Notes under the pieces: generated by a model
Databases searched by the model: none
Told to the model about the DNA's origin: nothing
What the model saw: the letters and a program-made list of their open reading frames with translations, nothing else
Part shown: piece by piece, positions 17,263 through 25,900 of the stretch
Layout of the letters: each line of letters starts with the position of its first letter
Position numbering within the stretch: the first letter of the stretch is position 1
From: Streptacidiphilus carbonis
Lineage (GTDB): Bacteria; Actinomycetota; Actinomycetes; Streptomycetales; Streptomycetaceae
DNA: 41,809 bases
NCBI RefSeq assembly: GCF_000787775.1
Contig: NZ_BBPM01000035.1
Coordinates: forward strand, 1-41,809
Direction of reading: 5' to 3'
Position numbers and translations under genes: made by a program

Positions 17263-17292
17263 TTGACGGCTCACAGCCAACGCTCATAGATT
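17263..17292 (+). promoter_or_regulatory. Promoter of the rhamnosidase genes
   Basis: A -35 box TTGACG (17263-17268), an 18-base spacer and a -10 box TAGATT (17287-17292). Both hexamers are identical to those of the rhaI promoter. Confidence 0.72.
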
Positions 17293-17309
17293 TCCAGCAG
17301 GTAAGGCAA

Positions 17310-17321
17310 TGAAACGTTTCA
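17310..17321 (+). promoter_or_regulatory. Perfect LacI-family operator before the first rhamnosidase
   Basis: TGAAACGTTTCA is a perfect 12-base palindrome and the best copy of the repeated operator in the window. It starts 17 bases after the -10 box and 41 bases before the start codon, directly downstream of the expected transcription start. Confidence 0.8.
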
Positions 17322-17361
17322 CGCTCCTCTCCCTCGGCATTCCCCCTACGGAGAACCTTTT

Positions 17362-20160
17362 ATGACGACGCCTCAGCGCGCTCCTCGCCGACCAAGCCGG
17401 AAACGAAGCACCGCCCTCGCCGCAGCCCTGGCCGCACTGGCCGTCGCGGCCCTGCCGGCGGCGCACGCCAGCGCCTCAGCCGTCCACCCCGCCCCCGGCG
17501 CGCCGACCGCCCGCCCCTGGGACGCCTACAACCTGGCCCCCGCGAGCCGCACCGTCAGCCCGGTCCGGGTGACCCGTACCACCGGCACGGTGACCGGCGC
17601 GAGCACGGCGCCGCACGGCGGGGCGGTGACGCTGACCGGAGCCGGCTCCTCGATCACCCTGGACTTCGGCAAGGAGGTCGGCGGACTGGTCAGCCTGCAC
17701 TTCACCGCCGCGAGCGCGGCCGGCCAGCAGCTGGGCCTGGCCTTCAGCGAGTCCTCGCAGTACATCGGCCCGGACGGCGACGCCAGCAACGGCGGCTCCG
17801 GCACCGACGGCGCCGTCTACGCCGACACCGCACCCGGTACCGAATGGACCCTGCCGCAGGCCTCGCTGCGCGGCGGCTTCCGCTACCTGACGCTCTTCGA
17901 CAAGTCCGGCGGCCCGATCTCGTTCGACCAGGTCTCGCTGGCCATCAGCTTCGCGCCCACCATGGCGGACCTGCGCGACTACGACAACTACTTCTACTCC
18001 AGCGACCCGCTGCTCAACCGGATCTGGTACGCGGGCGCCTACACCGTGCAGACCAACACCATCGCGCCGGCCACCGGCCGGATCTGGGGCCCGCCGGCCA
18101 CCGGCTGGGACAACAGCGGGACCGTCGGCACCGGCGCCACCGTGCTGGTGGACGGGGCCAAGCGGGACCGCACGGTGTGGCCCGGCGACCTGGGCGTTTC
18201 GGTCCCCACCCAGTACGCCTCGCTGGGCGACCTCACCCCCACCCGCAATGCGCTGACCACCCTCTACCAGCACCAGGCCGCCTCCGGCGAGCTGCCCTTC
18301 GCCGGTCCCGAGGTCAACTTCTACGGCTCGGACACCTACCACCTCTGGACCCTGATCGGCACCGCCAACTACTACCAGTACTCGCACGACAAGGCCTGGC
18401 TGGACACCGAGTGGTCCAACTACCAGCGCGCTCTGGCCTTCTCGCCCGCCAAGGTCCAGCCGGACGGGCTGATGTCGGTCACCGGCACCGCCGACTGGGC
18501 CCGCAGCGACCAGGGCGGCGAGAACATCGAGGCCAACGCGCTGTTCCACCAGGCCTTGACCACCGGCGCCGCACTGGCGGCCATCGAGGGCGACCAGGCC
18601 TCGGCCACCGCCTGGAGCACCGCCGCCGACAAGGTCGAGACCGCCGTCAACGCACTGCTCTGGGACGACGCGGCGGGGGAGTACCGCGACAACCCGGCCA
18701 GCGACCTGCACCCGCAGGACGGCAACTCGGCGGCGGTCTGGTTCGGACTGGCGCCGGCCGGCCGCGCCAAGCGCGTCAGCGCCTCGCTCACCACCGCCTG
18801 GAACGCCTACGGCGCCACCACGCCGGAGAAGAACTCGGAGATCGCCACCTTCCCCGGCTCCATGGAGATCCAGGCCCATCTGCAGGCCGGCGACGCCACC
18901 CAGGCCCTGGACCTGATCCGCCGCGAGTGGGGCTACATGCTCGACTCCCCGCTCGGCACCGGCAGCACCTTCTGGGAGGGCTACCTGGCGAACGGTCAGT
19001 TCGGCTACGGCGGCGCCTACATGAGCGCCTCGCACGGCTGGGCCACCGGGCCGACCTCGGCGCTCACCTTCGACGTGCTGGGCATCAGCCCGCAGTCCGT
19101 CACCGGCGGCTACGCCCTGAAGCCCCAGCCGGGCGACCTGGCCGACGCCCAGGGCTCGCTGAAGACCCCGCTCGGCGACATCAAGCTGGCCTGGCAGCAC
19201 AACGTCAAGGACCGCAGCTTCACCGAGCAGGTGGACGCGCCGACCGCGGCGGTCGACGAGGTGGACGTGCCCACCTTCGGCGCCCCCGTCCAGGTGGCCG
19301 TCAACGGCAAGCGGGTCTGGAACGGCCGCACGGCCACCGGCTACGGCGCGCACCTGGCGGGCGACTACGTGGTGCTGCACGGCGCCCCGGCCCGGGCGTC
19401 GATCAGCAGCCAGGCGGTCGCCTCGGTGCCGACCACGCTGACCGTGGCCGCCACGTCCACCACGACCGCCCCGCTGCAGGCCGGGCACACCATGACGCTG
19501 CCGGTCACGGTCAGCGCGCAGGGCGACAGCCTGCTGCACGGTCAGGTCACCGCGAAGCTGCCGGCCGGCTGGACCGCCGACCCGGCGGCCTTCACCCTGG
19601 ACACCCGCGACGGGCCGACCGACGCCGTCGTCCGACTGACCCTGCACGCACCGGCCGGCGCCACCGGCGCCCCGCAGTCCGTCGGGGTCACCGCCACCGC
19701 CGGCCGCGCCACCGCGCGGACCAGCACCCCGGTGCTGGTGTTCGGCAGTTGGCCGCAGGCCACCACCGCCGACGCGTCCAGCGCCCACGCCCCCAATGTC
19801 TTCAACGGGCAGACCCGCACCTACGACGCGGCCAACGCCGTCGACGGCGACCTCGCCACCTTCTGGAACGACGACACCTCCGGCCGGTACCCGGACACCC
19901 TCAGGGGCACCTCGCCGTCACCGGTCACCCTGAACGGGGTCGGCTTCGCCTCCATCGTCGACGGCGTGCCCACCGACTTCACCGTGCAGACCTGGGACGG
20001 CACCGCCTGGACCACCCGGGCCACGGTCGCCGGCAACACCGCGCTGGACCGCTGGATCCCCTTCGACAGCCCGGTCACCACCTCGCAGGTCCGTCTGGTC
20101 GTCACTGCTTCGCAGACGCAGAACGGCAATTTCACCAGGGTCGCCGAATTCACCCCGTAA
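17362..20160 (+). CDS. Secreted alpha-L-rhamnosidase-like glycoside hydrolase (GH78-related) with NEW3 and discoidin-like domains
   Basis: A 932-residue exported enzyme expected to release L-rhamnose from glycans outside the cell. Residues 1-40 form a signal peptide. Residues 60-200 are a beta-sandwich with SITLDFGKEVGG. An (alpha/alpha)6 barrel spans about 205-580, with DGAKRDRTVWPGDLG (264-278) as the probable general-acid segment, then TFWEGY (536-541) and SASHGWATGPTSAL (555-568). A C-terminal beta domain covers about 580-680. A NEW3-type domain follows (about 690-795), and a discoidin-like carbohydrate-binding module (about 800-932) with AVDGDLATFWNDD and DFTVQTWDG. The putative acid position carries Asp where classical GH78 enzymes carry Glu, so exact substrate and family placement are less sure. 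It is the first of three rhamnosidase genes and has its own promoter and operator. Confidence 0.85.
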   Translation: MTTPQRAPRRPSRKRSTALAAALAALAVAALPAAHASASAVHPAPGAPTARPWDAYNLAPASRTVSPVRVTRTTGTVTGASTAPHGGAVTLTGAGSSITLDFGKEVGGLVSLHFTAASAAGQQLGLAFSESSQYIGPDGDASNGGSGTDGAVYADTAPGTEWTLPQASLRGGFRYLTLFDKSGGPISFDQVSLAISFAPTMADLRDYDNYFYSSDPLLNRIWYAGAYTVQTNTIAPATGRIWGPPATGWDNSGTVGTGATVLVDGAKRDRTVWPGDLGVSVPTQYASLGDLTPTRNALTTLYQHQAASGELPFAGPEVNFYGSDTYHLWTLIGTANYYQYSHDKAWLDTEWSNYQRALAFSPAKVQPDGLMSVTGTADWARSDQGGENIEANALFHQALTTGAALAAIEGDQASATAWSTAADKVETAVNALLWDDAAGEYRDNPASDLHPQDGNSAAVWFGLAPAGRAKRVSASLTTAWNAYGATTPEKNSEIATFPGSMEIQAHLQAGDATQALDLIRREWGYMLDSPLGTGSTFWEGYLANGQFGYGGAYMSASHGWATGPTSALTFDVLGISPQSVTGGYALKPQPGDLADAQGSLKTPLGDIKLAWQHNVKDRSFTEQVDAPTAAVDEVDVPTFGAPVQVAVNGKRVWNGRTATGYGAHLAGDYVVLHGAPARASISSQAVASVPTTLTVAATSTTTAPLQAGHTMTLPVTVSAQGDSLLHGQVTAKLPAGWTADPAAFTLDTRDGPTDAVVRLTLHAPAGATGAPQSVGVTATAGRATARTSTPVLVFGSWPQATTADASSAHAPNVFNGQTRTYDAANAVDGDLATFWNDDTSGRYPDTLRGTSPSPVTLNGVGFASIVDGVPTDFTVQTWDGTAWTTRATVAGNTALDRWIPFDSPVTTSQVRLVVTASQTQNGNFTRVAEFTP

Positions 20161-20174
20161 GTCCGGAACGCTCC

Positions 20175-20202
20175 CGGAAATCCCGCGGACCAGCGGTTTC
20201 CG
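20175..20202 (+). terminator. Weak candidate terminator after the first rhamnosidase
   Basis: CGGAAA (20175-20180) pairs with TTTCCG (20197-20202) and CCGC with GCGG inside it, with a two-base bulge and loop GGACCA. It is imperfect, so read-through into the next gene is likely. Confidence 0.3.
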
Positions 20203-20225
20203 CAGGCCGATCCAGACTTCTGATT

Positions 20226-20237
20226 TGAAACGTTATA
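20226..20237 (+). promoter_or_regulatory. Partial LacI-type operator before the second rhamnosidase
   Basis: TGAAACGTTATA keeps the left half and centre of the operator but is degenerate on the right. It lies 38 bases before the start codon. No matching -35/-10 pair is evident, so it may be a decayed operator or act within a read-through transcript. Confidence 0.45.
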
Positions 20238-20274
20238 CCCCGCTGTCCACCCAACAGCACCACAGGAGCCCGCC

Positions 20275-22872
20275 ATGCCCAGCCCACTCCTGCCCGCCCG
20301 CCGTGCGCGGACCGTCCAGGCCGCAGTCGTCGTCGCGGCCCTCACCGCCACGCTCTCCGTGTCCCATCCGGCCTCGGCCCACCCCGCCCCGGCCGCCCTG
20401 AGCCGCGGATCCGCGCCCGACTGGCAGCAGTACGTCCAGGCGCCCGCAGGCCGCTCCGTGCAGCCGGTCGCGGTCGTCGCCACCACCGGCAGCGTGACCG
20501 AGCCGAAGGGTGCCCTCGGCAAGGGGACCGCGACCCTCACCCGGGCCGCACCGGCCGCCAAGCCGGCCTGGCCCACCGGCACCACCGCCACCGCCTCCTC
20601 CTTCCACGACGGCAACAACGGCAACGACGGCCTCCCGCGGACCTACGTCCCCGGGAACGCCGTCGACGGAAGCACCGACACCTTCTGGAACGACGCCTCC
20701 GCCGCCACCTATCCGGCCTGGCTGCAGATCACCAGCCCGACCGCGGTGGAGCTGCCCGGCATCACCGTGCTGTCCAACAGCGACGGCGTCCCGCAGGACT
20801 TCACCGTGCAGACCTGGGACGGGACCGTCTGGACCACCCGGGCCACCGTCACCGGCAACACCGACGTGCAGCGGGCCGTCTCCTTCAGCGCACCGGTGAG
20901 CACCACGCAGGTGCGCATCACCGTGACCAAGGACCAGGCCAGTGCCAAGGGCGAGTACACCCGGATCAACGAGGTCTGGCCCGGACCGGTCGCCGCCGAT
21001 CCGCCGGCGCCAAGCATCACCCTGGACTTCGGCAAGGTGGTGGTCGGCTACCCCAGGATCAGTTTCGCCGGGGCCTCCGGGAACAGTCCCGGGGTCCGCC
21101 TCGCCTTCTCGGAGACCCTGCAGTACCTCAGCGACCGCTCCGACTTCACCCGCTCCGACGTCGGCGGCGGCCCCGGCACCGACCAGTACGCCGTGCCCCC
21201 GCAGGGAGGCGTCTGGACCGACAGCAAGACCTGCCTGAGCGGGACCAAGGTGTGCTCGGACGGCCTGCACGGCTTCCGCTACCTGAAGATCAGCCTGGAC
21301 GCGCTGCCGGCCGACGCGCCCTACACCCAGGCCCAGGGCGCCGTGAAGATCAACGGCGTCTCCCTGGACTTCACCCCGTACCTGGGCACCCCGGCCAGCT
21401 ACACCGGCTGGTTCGAGTCCTCCGACCAGCAGCTCAACCAGTACTGGTACAACGCCTCCTACACCAACGAACTGGTCACCGACACCTTCCGCTCCACCGA
21501 CGTCGACCCGCGCGGCGCCGACAGCCCGAGCCTGGACGGCAAGCTGGTCCTGCAGGACGGCGCCAAACGCGACCGCGACCCCTACGTCGGCGACATCGCG
21601 GTCTCCGGTCGCACCACCTACCTCACCCACGACACCGCGGTCGCGGCCCGCAACGTCCTCGCGGACCTGGCGGACCACCAGCGCTCCGACGGCTGGATCC
21701 CCCCGGCGTCCATCAACAACTACACCCTGCCGCTGTTCGACTATCCGATGTGGTGGGTCACCAGCAGTTGGGACTACGTGCTCTACAGCGGCGACACCGC
21801 ATACGCCAAGAGCTACTACCCCAACCTGCTCAAGGTCCTGGACAGCTGGTACCCCAGCGTCACCGACGCCGACGGCCTGCTCTCCAAGGGCCTCAACGGA
21901 ACCGGCGGCTACGGCGACTACGCCTTCCTGCCCCGCGCCGGCGAGGTCACCTACTACAACACCCTGTACGTCCAGGCCCTCAAGGACGCCGCGGCCCTGG
22001 CCCGCTCGCTGGGCCGCACCGCCGACGCCGACCGCTGGCAGCAGCGGGCGGGCACCGTCGCCACGGCGATCAACGCACACCTGTGGGACAGCAGCACCGG
22101 CGCCTACCTCGACTCCGCCACCGGACCGGCCCGGCACGCCCAGGACGGCAACGGGCTCGCCGTCGTCGCCGGGGTCGCCAGCCAGGCGCAGGCGACCTCC
22201 GCGCTGGACTACCTGGCCCAGAAGACCGCACTGCCCTACGGCAACTCCTTCATGGACAACGACACCCTGGTCTCCGACGGCGCCCAGCGCGTCTACGCCT
22301 TCACCTCCTACCCCGACATCCAGGCCCGCTTCCTGAGCGGACAGGCCGACTCCGCGATCGACGAGATCAAGCGCCTCTACGGCTGGATGACCGACCACGG
22401 CCCCGGCATCACCGACTGGGAGGGCATCGGCGCCGGCGGGTCGCTGTACGAGGGCGCCTACACCTCCGCCGCCCATGGCTGGTCCACCGGCGTCGTCCCG
22501 GCCCTCACCAACGACCTGCTGGGGGCCACCCCCACCGGACCCGGCTTCAGCACCTGGACGGTCCAGCCCCACCCCGGCACGGTCACCTGGGCCCGCGGCC
22601 AACTCCCCACCCCGCACGGACCGCTGACGGTCAGCTGGACCCGGGGCAGCGGAGCCCAGCAGTTCTCACTGACCGTCACCGCCCCCCACGGAACCTCGGG
22701 GGAGGTGTCCGTCCCGGTCACCGGCACGGCCGTGGTCCGCCTGGACGGACACACCGTCTGGAACGGGAGCAGCGCCACCCGATCGGGCGCCACCCTGCAG
22801 AACGGCTACCTCACCCTGTCCGGGGTGCAGCCAGGCACCCACACCGTCACGGTCACCCGCACGGGCGCATAG
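20275..22872 (+). CDS. Secreted alpha-L-rhamnosidase-like glycoside hydrolase with internally inserted discoidin-like module
   Basis: An 865-residue exported enzyme related to the preceding one. It has a signal peptide (1-35, cut near HPASA), then the start of the N-terminal beta-sandwich (residues 50-90). A discoidin-like module (about 105-237) follows, with ATASSF, AVDGSTDTFWND and DFTVQTWDGTVWTTRA. After it the beta-sandwich resumes at PSITLDFGKVVVGYP (246-260). The catalytic barrel contains DGAKRDRDPYVGD (428-440), VTSSWDYVLYSGD, GITDWEGIG and AAHGWSTGVVPALTNDLLG, and a C-terminal beta domain ends the protein. Compared with the first enzyme the module has moved from the C-terminus into the N-terminal domain. 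The acid segment has Asp and a Tyr where Trp is usual. ATG 20275 has AGGAG 7 bases upstream. It is probably co-transcribed with the next gene, 45 bases on. Confidence 0.83.
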   Translation: MPSPLLPARRARTVQAAVVVAALTATLSVSHPASAHPAPAALSRGSAPDWQQYVQAPAGRSVQPVAVVATTGSVTEPKGALGKGTATLTRAAPAAKPAWPTGTTATASSFHDGNNGNDGLPRTYVPGNAVDGSTDTFWNDASAATYPAWLQITSPTAVELPGITVLSNSDGVPQDFTVQTWDGTVWTTRATVTGNTDVQRAVSFSAPVSTTQVRITVTKDQASAKGEYTRINEVWPGPVAADPPAPSITLDFGKVVVGYPRISFAGASGNSPGVRLAFSETLQYLSDRSDFTRSDVGGGPGTDQYAVPPQGGVWTDSKTCLSGTKVCSDGLHGFRYLKISLDALPADAPYTQAQGAVKINGVSLDFTPYLGTPASYTGWFESSDQQLNQYWYNASYTNELVTDTFRSTDVDPRGADSPSLDGKLVLQDGAKRDRDPYVGDIAVSGRTTYLTHDTAVAARNVLADLADHQRSDGWIPPASINNYTLPLFDYPMWWVTSSWDYVLYSGDTAYAKSYYPNLLKVLDSWYPSVTDADGLLSKGLNGTGGYGDYAFLPRAGEVTYYNTLYVQALKDAAALARSLGRTADADRWQQRAGTVATAINAHLWDSSTGAYLDSATGPARHAQDGNGLAVVAGVASQAQATSALDYLAQKTALPYGNSFMDNDTLVSDGAQRVYAFTSYPDIQARFLSGQADSAIDEIKRLYGWMTDHGPGITDWEGIGAGGSLYEGAYTSAAHGWSTGVVPALTNDLLGATPTGPGFSTWTVQPHPGTVTWARGQLPTPHGPLTVSWTRGSGAQQFSLTVTAPHGTSGEVSVPVTGTAVVRLDGHTVWNGSSATRSGATLQNGYLTLSGVQPGTHTVTVTRTGA

Positions 22873-22917
22873 CCCGCAGCCACCGGCCGACCCCCGACGA
22901 GAAGGAGAACAACCCCC

Positions 22918-25900
22918 GTGACCTGGTTCGGAACGAGAAGGGGCCGGCCCCCGCGCCGGGTCGCGTTCATCGCGGTCCTCGCGGCCCTGCTGGCCGCACC
23001 CACCGCGGCGCCCGCGCTCGCCGCCGCCGCACCGCAGCAACCGCCCGGCGCCTCCGGCAGCGCGCTGGCCCCCACCGGTCTGAAGGTCGACGGCCAGAAC
23101 CCTGGCCTGCCGGCCGGCGAGGCGCGGCCCACGCTCTCGTGGACCCTGAACGACTCGGCCCGGGCCGAGGGCCAGACCGGCTACGAGATCCGGCTCGGTA
23201 CCGGCCAGGGGCACACCTGGGACTCCGGCCGGGTGGCCTCGCAGAACTCGACCGACGTGGGGTACCCCGGTCCCGCACTGGTCAGCAACAAGACCTACAC
23301 CTGGTCGGTGCGGACCTGGAACCGCCAGGGCGAGGCCTCGCCCTGGTCCGCGTCCGCCTCCTTCGACACCGGACTGCTCAACCCCGCGGACTGGTCAGCC
23401 TGGTGGCTGCAGGTCGGCGACGGCGCCCTGGTGCGCGGCGACTTCACCGTCACCAAGCCGGTGGCCCGGGCCCGGCTCTACTTCGCGGCCCAGGGGCTGG
23501 TCGAGCCGCATCTGAACGGCGCGCGGGTCGATCCGACCGAGGTCCTCGACTCCTCGGTGACCGACTACCGGTCCCGGGTCCTCTACCGCGACCTCGACGT
23601 CACCTCCCAGCTGCGCCAGGGCAGCAACGCACTGGCATTCATGGCCGGCAAGGGCCAGTTCGGCGGGCAGCCGACCTTCGTCGCACAGCTGGACGTGACC
23701 TACACCGACGGCTCCACCGCCACGTTCGGCACCGATCCGACCTGGCGGACCACGGCGGGGCCGGTCACCGGCGACGACTTCTACTACGGCGAGACCTACG
23801 ACGCGCGCAAGGCCGTCGCAGGGTGGGACACCGCCGGACTGGACGACAGCTCCTGGGCCGCCGTGCACGCGGTCGCACCGGCCTCCCACCAGGTGAGCCT
23901 GGCCCAGGGCAAGCCGGTCACCTCGCTGGACACCACCAGCTGCTGCGGCTGGTCGCCCGCCGCGCTCACCGACGGCGTCGACGGCTCGACCGACGCCTCC
24001 GAGGGTTACCACTCGGCCATCGAGTCGACCGCCGACAGCACCAAGTGGGTGCAGACGGACCTCGGCAGCGACCAGAGCATCCATCAGGTCGCCCTGTACC
24101 CGGCCAGGCCGACCAACGACCCGGCCGGCGACTTCCCCGCCGCCGGCTTCCCGGTCCGCTACCTGGTCCAGGTCAGCGACGACCCGACCTTCGCCACCGC
24201 GACCACGGTCGCCGACCGCACCGGAGCCGACCAGCCCTCGCCCGGCACCGCCCCGGTGGTCCTGGACACCGACGCCACCGGCCGCTACGTCCGGGTCACC
24301 GCCACTGTGCTGCGCTGCATCGGCACCAGCTGCACCTTCCGGCTGGCCGAGCTCGGCGTCTACGGCGCCCACCCCGCCACCGGCTACTCCGCTGTCGCCG
24401 CGATACAGGACGACACCACCCCGCCGACCACCGTCGTCACGACCCTCACGCCGGTGAAGGAGACCCGGCCCGCCGCCGGGAAGCGGATGTACGACTTCGG
24501 CCAGAACATCACCGGCTGGGTGACCGTCACCGCGAACCAGCCCGCCGGGACCACCGTGGACATCAAGAAAGGGGAGATCCTCGACTCCGCGGGCGAGGTG
24601 ACCACCTCCAACATCAGCTTCTCCGCCGGTGACCCGCCGCGCCAGACCGACCACTACACCTTCGACGGATCCGGAACCCAGAGCTACGCCCCGCACTTCA
24701 ACTACTCCGGCTTCCGCTACGCCGAACTCACCGGCCTGCCGGACGGCGCGACGGTCACCGTCACCGCGCAGGAGGAGCACACCGCGGTCGCCACCACCGG
24801 CAGCTTCAGCTCCTCGGACGCACTGCTGAACTCGATCCAGGGCGCCGTCGCGCAGACCCAGCTCAACGACCTGCAGTCGATCCCGCTGGACTGCCCCACC
24901 CGGGAGAAGCACGGCTGGCTCGGCGACGCCGCCGACTCGGACGTGGAGGCTATGGCCAACTACGACATGCAGTCGTTCTACGACAAGTGGCTGGGCGACG
25001 TGGTCACCAGCCTCAACCCGGACGGCAGCATCCCCTCGGTGGCGCCGACCAACGGCAGCACCGGCTGGGCCACCGACCCGGCCTGGGGCACCGCCTACCC
25101 GCAGATCATCTGGGACAGCTACACCCAGTACGGCAGCAAGCAGCCCATCACCGCCAACTACCAGCACGTCAAGGCATGGGTGGACTACCTGGGCACGATC
25201 AGCGACGCCGACCACATCGTGGTCAACGCGCCCACCTCCTGGGGCGACGACTGGGTCGCCACCGTCAGCACCCCGCACGACTACTTCCAGACCGGCTTCT
25301 ACTACCTGGACGCCCAGCTGCTCGCCAAGATGGCGAACGTGGTCGGCAACCGGGCCGACGCGACCAAGTACACCGCGCTGGCCACCCAGATCGCGGCCGG
25401 GTTCACCAAGCGCTACCTGGACACCGCCACCGGCGTCTACGGCACCGGCACCCAGCTGTCCTACGCGATGCCGCTGGTGCTGGGCATCGTGCCGGCCGCC
25501 CGGGTGCGGACCACCGTCGACCGCCTGGTGCAGGACATCGCCGCCCGCGACGACCACCTGACCACCGGCTTCGTCGGTACCACCCTGGTGTTCCAGGCCC
25601 TCGGCGCGTACGGCCGCAACGACGTCGCCCTGGCCGTCGCAGAGCGCACCGACTACCCCAGTTTCGGCTACATGCTCGGCAACGGCCCCGGCACGATCTG
25701 GGAGAAGTGGATCGACTCCTCCGCGCCGGACGGGACCTCTTCCAAGGACCACATCGGCCTCGGCGGATCCATCGGCCAGTGGTTCTACCAGCAGCTGGCC
25801 GGCATCCAGCCCGGCAGCACCGGGTCCGGGTACAGCAGCCTCACCCTCGCCCCCAGCGTGGTCGGCGCGCTGACCTCGGCCTCGGCCCAGCAGCAGACGG

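Noticed and set aside
22918..23000. Twin-arginine export signal on the third rhamnosidase
   Set aside because: Arginine pairs are present, but the full Tat consensus around them is not clear, so only a general signal peptide is called.
21252..24632. A 1126-codon plus-strand frame spanning two rhamnosidase genes
   Set aside because: It is the wrong frame of both genes, with Arg/Pro/Gly-rich translation, and it bridges a stop, an intergenic gap and a start in the real frames.
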